A stretch of 64,000 nucleotides of DNA from Sequoia sempervirens (taxonomy: Eukaryota > Streptophyta > Pinopsida > Cupressales > Cupressaceae): assembly GCA_007258455.2 (NCBI GenBank), contig VDFB02193867.1, positions 563,845,291-563,909,290 on the forward strand. Reading direction: 5' to 3'. This document shows, piece after piece, positions 1 to 11,189 of this stretch (the first letter of the stretch is position 1; each line of letters opens with the position of its first letter). The translations under genes were made by a program, and so were the position numbers. Under the pieces are notes generated by a model. The model was not told the origin of the DNA and did not search any database. It saw only the letters and a program-made list of their open reading frames with translations.

Positions 1-1000
1 GGTTCAAATTTTCTTAAATCTTTTCTCTGTCTTGCTGATTGCGTGGATTTTCTTTCAAGACTAAATCACCTACTTGAAATGTTTGTGGTTTAACTCTGTG
101 ATTGTAGCTACGAGACATAACTTGTTGATAACCCTTCAAATGATTAGCTGCATGTTGACATCTTTCATCTAACAACTCTAGCTCTTGCAAATGAGATACT
201 CGGTAGTCTTCATCATTTATCAATCCTTTCAGTGAGACCCTAAGTGAAGGTATTTCAACCTCCAATGGTAAGATCGCTTATGCTCCATATACCAAGGCAT
301 ATGGGGTAGCTCCTATTGGTGTGCGAATGCTGGTTCTGTATGCTCACAAAGCTTGATTTAACTAGACATGCCAATCACGACCGGCATCATTTACCGTCTT
401 CTTCAAGATCTTCAAGATTGTTTTATTTAAGGCTTCTTCTTGACCATTTCCTTGTGGATAGTAAGGTGTAGAGAACCTGTGTTGGATGTGAAATCTTTCA
501 CCAAGTTTGTCAACATCCTGATTCTTGAAAGGTGTCCCATTATCAGTTATGATAGAATTAGGAATTTCATATCGGCATATGATGTAAATCAAGATAAATG
601 AAGAAATTTGTTTACCAATCACGGTTGTAAAAGGAATAGCTTCGATCTATTTTGTAAAATATTCTATAGCTGTGATGATGAATTTATGCCCATTTGATGA
701 TGAAGGATGAATTTTTCCAACAAGATCTAGTCCCCACTGAGAAAAAGGTCATGTTAGAGTGAAAGGTTGCAGTTCTTGTGTAGGTGCATGAATAAGATTC
801 CCATGAATCTGGCATTTAGAACACTTCTTGACAAAAGTAAAAGATTCTCTCTCCATGGTAGGCCAATAATATCCCATTCTAACAAGTTTCTTGGCTAAGG
901 TTAAACTGCTTGAATGAGTTCCACAAATACCACTATGAACCTCTTGTAAGGCTTTTTCAAATTCGTCACGTTCAAGACATCAAAGGAGCGTACCATCAAG
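1..1000 (-). pseudogene. gypsy integrase, partial (runs off window)
   Basis: The H2C2 zinc finger is around 950-800 (VHSG...THSS, then KKCSKCQ). The catalytic core has D in QWGLDLVGK, D in SIITDNGTPFKN and E in NGQEEALNKTI, so the DDE triad is present. A C-terminal block FQVGDLVLKENPRN follows at about 80-30. Stops interrupt after LT, TK, DWHV and YGA. The protein end and the 3' LTR are beyond base 1. Confidence 0.85.
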
Positions 1001-1072
1001 ACCACATCGGTAAAGGATATCGGTGATCAAGGTATAGCAGGATGATTGGCGTATGAAATTCCTTTTTTGGTT

Positions 1073-1684
1073 TCAGGATAAGTCCAGAGGTAAGATGTTA
1101 TTTTTCAAGTAGGTATAAATCTTGCCATATAAAGGTGAATTAGAACGGTCGGTTAAATGGCATATGACTTGGGTCTCAGGATTATCATAGGCGGGAGAAA
1201 ACAATTGTTCCACCAAGAATTCATACCATTTTTTATTTTCTAATAATTGTAACAAGGAAGCAATCGTAGCCTTTGCATCAGCAGCTTTATTATCAATCCT
1301 TGGGATTTGTGAAAACCTTATTGTCACGAAATACTTTTTAAAATCATCCACCATGTTCTTGTAAGGTAGTAGCTTATCATCTTTAGTCTGATAATCATCA
1401 TTGATTTGATTAATGACAAGATGTGAGTCACCGTAGACTTGCAGCTCTATAATCTGCCATTCTAATGCTATCTTCATTCCTGTGAGAAATGCTTCATATT
1501 CAGCTATGTTATTTGTGTAGGGAAACATCAACTGATATGATTTTGGAATGGTATGTCCTTCAGGTGTAACAAAAAGAATCCCTGCCCCCGAGCCATGTTG
1601 TGTGTAAGATCCATCAAAGTACAATGTCCATAATTTCTTAATTGTTGTTGTGAAGACGTCTGCATTAGGAAACTCAATGTGCAT
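1073..1684 (-). pseudogene. second (archaeal-type) RNase H domain of the gypsy element
   Basis: A 203-codon open stretch contains the RNase HI signature residues in order: LYFDGSYTQHGSGAGI (first Asp), NNIAEYEAFLTGMKIALE (Glu), VYGDSHLVINQI (Asp) and RIDNKAADAKAT (last Asp of the domain). This is the additional RNase H acquired by the Tat branch, located between the tether/RNase H and the integrase zinc finger. No stop interrupts it, so it is the best preserved domain of the element. Its C-terminal end merges into the integrase linker. Confidence 0.85.
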
Positions 1685-1739
1685 TGGGTTTTCTTCTTGT
1701 AAAGGTGCTTCAGCTAACTAATATGCTATGACTTGTCCT

Positions 1740-3832
1740 TTTATATCTCTTTGATCTACATAGTGAATATCAAACTCACTTAATATCATTACCCATTTTG
1801 CAAGTCTTCCTATTAAGGTAGCTTTGCTTAAGAGGTATTTTAGTGGATCGATTTTGGTTATCAGCTTAACTGTATGAGCCAACATATAGTGTCACAACTT
1901 TTGGGAAGCAAACACTACTGCTAGGCAAGCTTTTTCAATGAAAGTGTAGTTTAGTTCATGACTTGTTAAAGTTATGTTGATATAGTATATGGCCCTTTCT
2001 TTGCCCGTAGAGTCCTCCTGTGCTAGTAACGCACCTAAAGATACTTTAGTTGCTGAAATATAGAGTAAGAGTGGCTTTCCTGGAACTGGTGGAATTAGGA
2101 TTGGTGGATTAATGAGATATTGCTTGATCTGATTAAATGCTACTTCACACTTTTCCTCCCATTTGAATGGGACATTTTTTTGCAATAGATGTGTACACGG
2201 TAAGCTTTTGTCTTCCAGCTGAGCTATAAACCTCTTGATGGATTGTAGTCATCCTTGCAGTGATTGGAGCTGACTGATATTTTGTAGTGATAACATGTCC
2301 ATTACAGCTTGTACATTTCTTGGATCAACCTCTATGCCCTTTTTTGAAACAATGTATCCCAGGAGTTTTCCAGATTTAACGCCGAAGACACATTTCTTTG
2401 GATTGAGTTGAGCATTGAACTTCTCCATTCCGATGAATATCTTTAATAGCATTTCTAGATGTTCTTCTCTCATGTTAGATTTGGCAAGGAGATCATCGAC
2501 GTAATCTTCCATGAATGTATGCATCATATCATAAAAAATTGTCATTGCTCTTTGATAAGTCGCTCCTACATTTTCAAGTCCAAATGGCATTACGTTCTAG
2601 CAATAGGTACCCCAAGGGCACGTGAACGCTATTTTATCTTGATCCTTTGGTGCAATCTTTATCAGGTTATATCCTAAAAATATATCCATTAATGAATACA
2701 TTGAATGGCCAGTAGTTAAATCAACAATCATATCTATGTTTGGCAAAGGGAAGTCATCTTTGGGACATGCTTTGTTATAATCTCTAAAATTTGTAAAAAT
2801 TATAATCCTTCCATCTGGGTTTGAAACAGGTATGATATTGGAGATCCATTCTGCATAGTCAATAGACCGAATGAATCCAACATCTAAAAGCTTCTTTAAC
2901 TCTTCTTTAACAAATAATGCAACATGTGGATGCATTTTTTTGAGTTTTTGCTTCACAGGTTTTGCCCCTGTGTTTATAGATAGATGATGCATTATCAGAT
3001 TAGGATCTAACCCTGGCATATCAGCATATAACCAAGCAAAATTGATTTGATTCTCCTTCAAGAACTTTGTGAATTTCAGTACATCTTCTACTATTAATGA
3101 TGCTGCAAGTTGCAAGATTTTTGGCTGCTCTATTGTACCTATGTTGATTGATTATGTTGGCTCAATCAAAATAGAAGATCTTTCTTGATAATTTTTGGGA
3201 AGAGTGTCAAGTTTCTCACCCTTCAGTGCCTCAAAAAGGTTTTCACCATCAGTTTCACTCTTTATTTTTCTCTTGTTGTGATCTACCACTACCATTTTTT
3301 GGTTTTCACCGATAGATTCATCTTTTATTTCATTTATTTTATAGCTAACAGACTTGACACCCTCCCTATCAAAATCTTGAGTATGAGATTCTTTGGTGGA
3401 ACACTTGTTTTCTTGATTAGATGAACAAAGGAAATTTACAATATCCTCATCATCATGGAATGTAGGGATATGAATAGGTGCATCGTTGTCACAATCAATA
3501 AATTCTGGATAGACTAAAGGTATGGGATCACTAGGTGAAGTAATGTCTTGAGCTATTAAAGTCATGATATGGTTGTCATTTTCATGATGGACAAGGTCAA
3601 TGATGGTATTCTCTTGTCGATTATCAATCTCGTTAAAATCTGAATCATCCTCACTTGAGTCATCATCATATCGTGATTCAAATTCAAGTGATTGTGTTCT
3701 CGAGATTTCTCCTTGTATGAGAATGGGTGCATATTTGTGTATGGTATCAACTTCTTTGTCTCTCCAAAATTCATTGTCATAGATGGTGTCCCATTCATAT
3801 TCATTAGAATCAGTGTTTGAACCGTTATGCAA
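1740..3832 (-). pseudogene. pol: gypsy reverse transcriptase and first RNase H
   Basis: An acidic linker (3832-3152) leads into RT. RT blocks seen are VKEELKKLLDVGFI, NPDGRIIIFTNFRDYNKACP, SLMDIFLGYN, the MPFGLENVGATYQR block and the catalytic MEDYVDDLLAKS near 2505. RNase H of the gypsy type follows (2185-1892, ending ELNYTFIEKACLAVVFA). All pieces from 3832 to the window edge share one frame. Separators are single stops, for example TAG at the W of the TFCW-like block, and TGA where arginine is expected after LQG and after QKL. So the domain is complete in outline but cannot be translated through. Confidence 0.88.
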
Positions 3833-3860
3833 TTGGAAAACTAATTACAAATTTTTTGTA

Positions 3861-4950
3861 GAGTGACATCTTCATGGGGCTTATCTGAAATTGATTCTCC
3901 TTCATGAGTTTGTTGTACTCACTGTGAAGTTGACTCTTCTGTATCTTTACCATATCCAAGTCCTATTTTATATTTTGGATGTATTGAAATAGGTTGAATT
4001 GGCTCAATGATTCCTTCTTTTCTTTTTCCTATAGGACCATTTCCTTCATAGCCCATTCTTTGCATGATACTATACCCTTTGCCATATTGTTCAGTAGGTA
4101 ACTTGATGTGCAAGAAAGATTCATCTTCATCTTTGTATATCCAACTTAGGATGTCCCTATCTTCAACTTCTTCCTCAGTAGTATTAGCTTTAATAAATTT
4201 TCCATCAAACTTTATGATTGGCACAGAAGTTTAGGATGTAGAGGTTGTTGTGATCTTTTTATTTGATAGGGTTGGTTGACCACGTGACCTCGGAGAAGGA
4301 GGTAAGCTAGAAAGGCATAGCGAATATTCTCCTACTCCTTTGTCTTTTAAATATAGCTTGGTGTCAAGATTCTTTTTCAATTCTTGCAATTGGCCTTGTA
4401 GATCAGAAAAAGAAGTAGTAAGAGCCTCCCTATTGTGCGGCACAAAAGCATCTTGGGTTGCTTGGAGATTTGAACAAGTTTGGGTGCTATTGTAGTCAGC
4501 TTGTATAGTTATTTCATGTCCATCATACAGAAACTTGAGGCATTGATGGTACGTTGATGGTACCGCCTACATATCATGAATCCATGGACGACCCAAAAGT
4601 ATGTTATAGGAAAGATCACGATCTAGAACCTGACAAAAGGTATTTTTCACAATAGGTTCCACTCTGATAGGTAGCATTATTAGTCCCTTAGAAGCTCTTT
4701 CTTCATCATCATATGCTTTAATAGTTATTTTCCTTCGTGGATCAATGGAATTTTCTAATATTCCTAAATTATGTATTAGCTTTAAGGTGCAAATATTTAA
4801 ACCGGCTCCTCCATCTATCAAGACACGTCTGATTCGGTGTTTATGGATCATAACTTCAAGATAAAGCGATGAATTATGCGGATGTGTCATGGAGGCATCA
4901 TCTTTTTCAGAGAATGAAAGATAAGTGGGGGAAGACAAATGTCCCACCAT
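3861..4950 (-). pseudogene. gypsy aspartic protease and G-patch segment
   Basis: The retropepsin core is at about 4950-4567, with active-site block RRVLIDGGAGLNICTL (DGGA instead of the usual DTG/DSG, as in many Tat elements) and the C-terminal ILLGRPWIHDM. After a stop and a charged linker, 4090-3940 encodes a G-patch: GYSIMQRMGYEGNGPIGK followed by EGIIEPI and KIGLGYG. G-patches are glycine-rich RNA-binding modules, known beside protease in betaretroviruses and in some plant gypsy polyproteins. It lies in the gag-protease frame. The next domain (RT) is one frame away, and a missing base near 3860 explains the shift. Confidence 0.75.
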
Positions 4951-6789
4951 GCCTTGAAATTTGTTTACATCTAGATCAGTGTTGATAGTTGTGTTTACAA
5001 GAGATTCTTCTAAAATATTCTTGTGTACGGGGGATATTTTGAGAAGTTCAAGGATGGAGATTTGAGCTTATGTTTTTCTCAGTTGATCAACTAGATTATA
5101 ATGATTTGGAGGAGGAATAGCTGCCTTAGATGAACTTCCTTTTAAGATAACTTTTGCTTGTCCTCTTGTAGTCACATTAACCTGTTGATATGCTTGTTTT
5201 TCCCTGATTTTGATAACAATAACCTATTGATCATTTGCATATATGTGGCAGATTATGTTGTCTTCAACATTATTTATACTTTTCGCTTTGGTATCTGGTG
5301 TTTCCCCCTTTTGATAGTTTGGTAAATGATCTTTGAATGCCTGATGATTGTCGTTGGTATGATGTCCTTCAATTGTGATGGTGCCATTGTCAATTAAATC
5401 TTGTACTAGATTTCGTAAGGCTTGACAATTATTTGTTCTATGACCTTTACATCAATGATAATTGCAATAATATGAGTCATTCCATGATGGTGGTTTGACT
5501 CGTGGCTCATAATCTCTTTGTGGTGGTAAGGTGATAACCTTATTATTAAGAAGCTCCTTGAGAGCAGACTCAAGAGATTGACCCAAAGTGGTAAAATTTC
5601 ATCGATTTGAAAAGAATGAAGGTCTGGATGGATTTGATGTTTGGGTATTTCCAAGATTGTTATTGAAATTACCATGATTATCCTTGTTGTTTCGATTGGT
5701 CATGCTTTCTTGATTTGAGTTTTGTCCTTGTTGATTGTTGTTTCCTTGTTGGTTGGTATTTCCTTGTTGGTTGTTTCATGAAGCACTTGATAGGTTGAAG
5801 ATAGATGATCTTGTTCGTAGATTGTTTGCATTCACTATACCATCATTGACAACATTTTTATTTCTGTTCCAAAACCTTGTTTTATCATTTTTTTTATGGT
5901 TGGATTAACTTGGATTATCAAGTTTTATTACTCCTCTTTTGACTAAGGCCCCTTCAATGGTGATTGTGTTTTCAATCAATTTTTCAAAGTTAGGAGGACA
6001 ATGAAGATTAAGCCTATAGCTTAATTTTTGATCTAGGCTATTCATGAAGATATCAATCTTTTCTTTTTCAAGAATAGGATGGGAATATCATGCAAACAAT
6101 CTTCTCCATCTTTGCAAAAGTGTAGTGAAATATTCCCCTACTTTTTGTTTCACTTTACAAAGATCAAGCATGGTTATCCGGTGTTGGATGTTGTAGGCGT
6201 ATTGTGATATAAACTAATCTATTAACTCCTCAAAGGTTTTGATGGGGAGAGTGATCTTGGAAAGCCACTCCATGGATTGTCCACCCAAACTTCATGGAAA
6301 CAATCACATTAAGTAGGTATCTTCATAAGCGAATTCTAGACTCATATTTCAGAAATCCCTCACATGTTCAATGGGGTCAGTTTTCCCATTGTACCTATCA
6401 AATTTAGGGATTGTGCAATGTTTTGGAAAAGGAATCATTTGAAGACTCCTATCAAATGGATAAGGACATATGTCATCCAAAACATACTTCTTTGTTGCAG
6501 CCCCTTGCATTTCCTTTATTTTCCCTTGTAATTCTTTTATCTATTGAGTAAGGGCACTAAAATCATTAGGAGGAGTTTCGGGATTCTCTTTAATCCCTTC
6601 TATATCAAAATTGGCAAGTAACTTAGCTCCTTGATTAGCCAATGAAAGGAAATATCTTTCTTTATTTTGTTCTAAAATCCTTTCTATAAGAGTATGGAAT
6701 TGGGGATCCTACTCTACTTCTTGAAGCTTTTCTTTTATTATCTCTTTAGTATGAAATGGATTCTCTTCCTTCTCACTATTATCACCCAT
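4951..6789 (-). pseudogene. gag: gag region of the gypsy polyprotein (stop-broken)
   Basis: The frame opens with an ATG at 6789-6787 (start MGDNSEKEENPF) and stays in the frame of the protease below. A retrotransposon-gag core is recognisable around 6450-6100 (FPKHCTIPKFDRYNGKTDP, then MEWLSKITLP), followed by an N/Q-rich stretch (5800-5690). Near 5470-5425 is a CxYHxxxGHxTxxC knuckle of the kind seen in Tat gag, interrupted by a TGA where an arginine is expected. At least ten in-frame stops are present. Nearly all read as CGA to TGA, CAG to TAG or CAA to TAA, so the frame itself is intact. Structural capsid/nucleocapsid role is known for the family. Confidence 0.8.
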
Positions 6790-8790
6790 TTTGCTTGTAG
6801 TACTTTCTCTTTCATCTTTTTCTACGTGCTTTCAAGATCTCATGACAACTGGCATAAGCTTTGCCCCAAATTCTACTAACTTTTGATCAATAGAATGAAA
6901 TAGTGCAATTTTTGATGGATATGAAAGTCATGATAGAATGAAGATTCTATGACTTAAAAGATTTCTAGTCTTTAGCTCGTGTTTTCCCTAATTGAAAGGA
7001 TGAAAATCCTGTTTGTGGGAAGTTAAACAAAAGACCAAGAAAAATGATTTTGCACCTTATGAAGTTTGATCGTAGCTTCATAAAAAGATGGATTTGTGAT
7101 AAATGCCTAATGTGATTGAGTTCTCTAATGCAAAAATTGATTCAGACAAGTAGAATATACAATTGCAGGTTGGGGAATATAAGAAGAATGAATACACTGA
7201 CTGTGGTTGTGCCTTTGAGAAAAATATCTTCTTTGAAAGAAAGCTCATGAGTATAATGGTTCTACAGCATAATCATCAATGAAACCTCTAACACAGTCGT
7301 GATATCGATGGATAAAGGTTCTATGTTCAAGTAAAACCCTTTGAATTTGGTACAAGAATCATCTTTTCTTCAATAGTTTCTTGTAGCTAAGTGGTTTCTT
7401 TGGATTTTTGATTCATTTGATAATGGATTTCTTAACAAAGGTTGTGGATTTCTAATCTCTTAACATGAGAGTAATCAATGTAATTGTGAGTTTTGGATGA
7501 TCTTTACTGAATTAATGTTTTGAAAACACATCAAGCAAGTTGTAGAATTGTTGTTTCAAAGACCAATGATAAAATAAATTAAACAAACTCACTCTTATGG
7601 TCAAAAGGTCACCATAATTTCACAGCCCACATCTTAAAACTACGTCAGCTCACTCAGCCCTGTCACCCCCTAAAGGGTGCCCATGTTTTTGCCTTTTCCA
7701 AGTCTTAACCAAAGAGAATAGTCGATGGTCAGGGTCTATGGTAGTTATATGGTGAGTATCTTGGGGGCAGATTCTTCCCTCCCCTTGCATTGTGAGAATT
7801 AAGGTGTTTAGAAACTGACAAGTTAGCCACTAGTTCTAAAGTTCATAATATGGGTTTCTATTCAGTGCGGCAAATGATATACTCCCTCAAGAGACCTCCC
7901 AACCTTTAGAACAAAGGCTTTGGGGATGGTTATCAATGCACACTACCGTCAAATTGGATTTTCATCAACCATCCGCATTTGATTAAAGTGGGTTGGAAAA
8001 CTTGGCTCTAGTTGTTCCCACTTAGGTTGTTCCCATAGGGTGAATACTTTTTCTCACTATGGAAGGCCTTCTAAAAGCTTTTAACAAAGCTTAAAATTGC
8101 ATGAAATAGAATAGATGAGTCTGAAATTTTGATCACCCAATTAAGGGGAGAGCATAGGCCTATCACCGTTTAATCATAGAAAGCAAGAGTTCAATTTTAA
8201 GCCCAAATAAATAGTTTTCTATGCTAGGTGAAGATATTGCTTCAGAAAGACATGGAGTTCTTTTTAGTCCAAAATAGAAAATGAGGTGACTATCCTAGGA
8301 TTGCTTCATTTTTTAATTAAGTGACTATCCTAGGATTGGTTCATTTTTTCTTTAAAGCTTGTACTAGTCGCAATCGCGTCGGATTCAGTCAAATTTCTAT
8401 TTAAGTTATAGATTACAATTATAGACTTACAAATTCTATGCTAAAATAGAAAAATGCGCTAAAATAGACATCAAGAGCGCTAAAACATAAATGCTCTAAG
8501 GAAATTGCAAAGAGTGCTATAGAATCATGAAAGAGCGCTACAAAATCATTAAAGAGCGTTACTGAATCATTAAATAGCACTATAAAATCATTAAAATGCA
8601 CTGTGGAATATCTAAAGAGCACTATAGAATCCTCTGTGGGCACTGAAGAACCTGCAATGAGTGCTAAAACATAGTTAAAGAGCACTAAACTGGGTGTGAT
8701 ATGTGCTGAAACGTGTTTGATGCGCTAATATGCTCTTCCAGTCATAACCTATCAAAAAATTCTACGCAAAGATGTTAAAATTGGGGCAGT
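6790..8790 (-). other. untranslated leader of the gypsy element
   Basis: The 2 kb between the primer site and the gag start contain no convincing gene. A block near 7990-8260 (traces of ttcccatagggtgaatac and gagttctttttag) recurs in diverged form around 52690-53090 in the level 2 element. This shows that the two elements share a leader ancestry. The distal part holds a 21-bp tandem array, listed separately. Confidence 0.6.
8440..8735. repeat. 21-bp degenerate tandem array in the gypsy leader
   Basis: Units starting at 8509, 8530, 8551, 8572, 8593 and 8614 are exactly 21 bp apart (type aaagagcgctacaaaatcatt with substitutions). The 21-bp phase continues with weaker units to about 8735 and is traceable back to about 8440. 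Because 21 is divisible by three it gives an apparent minus-strand ORF with a 7-residue repeat (LFNDSVT type). There is no evidence that this is translated. Confidence 0.8.
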
Positions 8791-8809
8791 AGCCCCACGG
8801 TGGGTGCCA
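8791..8809 (-). promoter_or_regulatory. primer-binding site of the gypsy element
   Basis: Minus-strand TGGCACCCACCGTGGGGCT starts six bases inside the 5' LTR end, where a tRNA primer site is expected. It resembles the TGGCGCCCACCGTGGGGC site common in plant gypsy elements. I do not identify the tRNA. Confidence 0.75.
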
Positions 8810-8815
8810 AAAATA

Positions 8816-9994
8816 TGTGTGGGAAATGTTAGTATCAAAACAAGATAACAAAAACACACCAATGCAACATTAAACTAAAGAAAGCTAAATAGAATGAAAT
8901 CAAAGAAATCAAACAGAGCTTCTTCAAAATCGTTTCATTGTCCTCTATCTCCAGTAATTCGCCTAAACCTGCTGCTCTCAGATTATATAAGCAAAGCTTC
9001 TTAGAATGACAATCTGCGGAACGAGTATGCAAAAGGGATAGTACTTCTCTATCCTATATGCTGGTGGAGTGAAATGTTGGTATACGGATATGCATAGGAG
9101 CTATAGATTATGCACAAGGGCTATGGATTATGAATGCTATTGAAAGTATGATATGAGGTTGATAGGCCATGATATGGAATGCTGATATGCTGGGCTATGC
9201 TATGCTAAAATATAGAATGCTATGGATGCTAGAAGACTATGCTATTGTAGATTGGCTATAGTTTTCCTGTGCAAAAGCTTCTCTCCTTTTTAGAGACCCG
9301 ACAGTCCTTTTTATAGATTTTTATAGGCAAGAGCTTGGCTGGTAGAGATCAATGGTTGTGAGATTGTCTGGTAAATTTGAATGGTGACAGATGGAGTGTT
9401 TGAGAGGAAGATGGAAAATGTTGGGAGGTTGGAGAGAAGAATGGAGTTTTGTCTTCAACCCACAGGAATAACTTTGCTCAGAAATAGAGAAATTTATTGA
9501 TTTTCTATTTTGAAGATGTTTCACAGTTGTTGCAGATAATCCAAATTAAATAAATAAATTTATTTAATTTTATTTGAGTTTGAGGATTAAAAACATTTTT
9601 GAAATATTTGATTTTAGGACTATAAAAGACTCAATTAAATGTTTGGAATATTTAATTGCGAATAGACTTTAGAAGAATTAATTAAATATTTGGAATATTT
9701 AATTATGAATGGAATTTAGAGGATTTTTAGAAGAGAAGAATATTTAATCTTTCTTTGAATAAAATATTCAAGCCAAGAATATATGATAATTAATATAAAT
9801 AAATCACAATGTTTATTTAATTAATTAAGAAATGGATAGGAAAAGTGATTAAATAAACTTATTTATTAAATCAAAATGAAAGAATGAACAATATAAATAA
9901 ATTATTCAAATTCATTTATACGTAGATTGAATTCAAATATTTAATTAAATATTAAAAATCTTTAATTAATTACCAAACTATTGTGATGTGACCA
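8816..9994 (-). repeat. 5' LTR of the gypsy element
   Basis: The inner end (plus TGTGTGGGAAATG at 8816) is fixed by the adjacent primer site. The outer end is less certain. I place it at the CA of gatgtgacca (9994), just before a microsatellite, giving about 1.18 kb. The outer half is very AT-rich (aattaattaaata type). No partner LTR is available for comparison. Confidence 0.6.
9308..9325 (-). promoter_or_regulatory. twin TATA boxes of the gypsy LTR
   Basis: The minus strand reads TATAAAAA twice, at 9325-9318 and 9315-9308. They are followed by GGACTGTCGGGTCTC, about 500 bases before the LTR end. This position suits the U3/R boundary of the LTR promoter. Confidence 0.55.
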
Positions 9995-10002
9995 TTTTTA
10001 GG

Positions 10003-10112
10003 TGTATACATATACATATATATACACATATGTATGTACATATATATATACATATATATATACATATATATACATATATACATACAAATATATATACACA
10101 TATATGTATACA
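10003..10112. repeat. TA/TACA microsatellite
   Basis: An imperfect run of tacata and tatata units abuts the outer end of the gypsy LTR. The ORFs across it on both strands are artefacts of the repeat. Confidence 0.9.
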
Positions 10113-10654
10113 CATTAGTTGTATATGGGCCAACCTCTTGCATTTTGTGGTTATGGGTGGAATGGAATGAAATAGTTAATGTTGTACATTGCATGTTTGG
10201 TTACATTAGGCATTGTTGATTATTGTTCTCTATGTTAGGCTATATTGTATCATATTCAATAAGGTGTTGTTGAAAAAGGTGTATTGTTTCAATTGTCAAG
10301 AAGGTTTTGTATAGAAACAAGTATATTTTTTGATGGGTTTGTGATTGTTAATTATTTAGAGTGTGTTGTTGAGAAGGCTATATTGTTTCTATTTATGGTA
10401 AGCTTTTGTTGAGAAATGAGTATATTTTTACTTGGGTTGGTTATTGTAAAACCATTGTTTTTTGCAAAGAATTTTGTTTTATCTATGATAGGGTATTGTT
10501 GATTGAATCTAGTTTTGATAACGTTTTGTTGAGAAAAGAGTATATTGTTTATGAAAATGACTATTTTCTGGTTAACAATATACCCTAAAACAATGCAACC
10601 TGTATAACATTAACTATCTCAATGTGTTGCAACCATCACCACAAAAACATGCTT

Positions 10655-11148
10655 TTCACCCATGACAGCTACAGGGAAACCATAAACCAAACAATTTAGA
10701 CTAAGCTACAGAGCAACAATCAACAATCCCCTTTGGAAAATAACATAAATTGTTCTAGAAATACTCAACAAATGGATTTTTCAACATGCACCTCTTCCCA
10801 CTTCCTTCAAATACACATCTTCCCACTTGCTTTCTCTGCCCTTCATTCTTTCTCCACCACCAGCAAAAAATGGGCACACAATTATCACAACCCACACAAC
10901 CATCGACACATGCAAAAAACTCAAAATAACCTCCACCCACCCTCACAGAAATTCCATAGCTGATGAATGCACTTGCACCTTCACAGAAGCTTTCCCTCCT
11001 CACTCACTGCTATCTTGAACAACAAGATAAACCCAGAGAATGACACCCAACAATGTGTTAGCGAAAATTGCACAAACATTTGAGTTGTTTTCCAAGGACT
11101 TTAAAGACAAATGTTACTTGCACCATCACCACTACATGGAAACCATAC

Positions 11149-11150
<2 letters not shown>
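10655..11150. repeat. direct repeat copy A (about 500 bp)
   Basis: This block (from the gctacaggg region through gacacccaacaatg to catacaac) recurs at roughly 80-85 % identity at 12650-13160, about 2 kb downstream. The plus ORF of 76 aa and the minus ORF of 82 aa here have mirror images in copy B. Neither has a recognisable domain, so I regard them as chance ORFs kept by similarity. Confidence 0.8.

Positions 11151-11187
<37 letters not shown>
11151..11187. repeat. (TA)n microsatellite
   Basis: An uninterrupted TA run interrupts repeat copy A. A second compound tract (tacata, cacaca, tagata) lies at about 11405-11512. Confidence 0.9.

Positions 11188-11189
<2 letters not shown>

Larger units (their letters stand above)
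1..9994 (-). mobile_element. Ty3/gypsy retrotransposon, Tat type, left-truncated by window edge
   Basis: Read on the minus strand the order is 5' LTR (about 9994-8816), primer site, 2-kb leader, gag, protease, G-patch, RT, RNase H, a second RNase H and integrase, running off the left edge at base 1. A second RNase H domain after the first, before integrase, is the known hallmark of the Tat/Ogre branch of plant gypsy elements. The 3' LTR lies outside the window, so LTR divergence and target duplication cannot be checked. The coding part is one long frame from about 6789 to the edge, broken by about 25 in-frame stops and one 1-bp deletion near 3860. It is dead as an autonomous element. Confidence 0.9.

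Noticed and set aside
3835..3865. Programmed frameshift between protease and RT of the gypsy element
   Set aside because: A single missing T in aattag explains the shift, and related elements of this type usually have one continuous ORF. No slippery heptamer seen.
9970..10219. Tyr/Ile-rich ORFs on both strands
   Set aside because: TA/TACA microsatellite translations.
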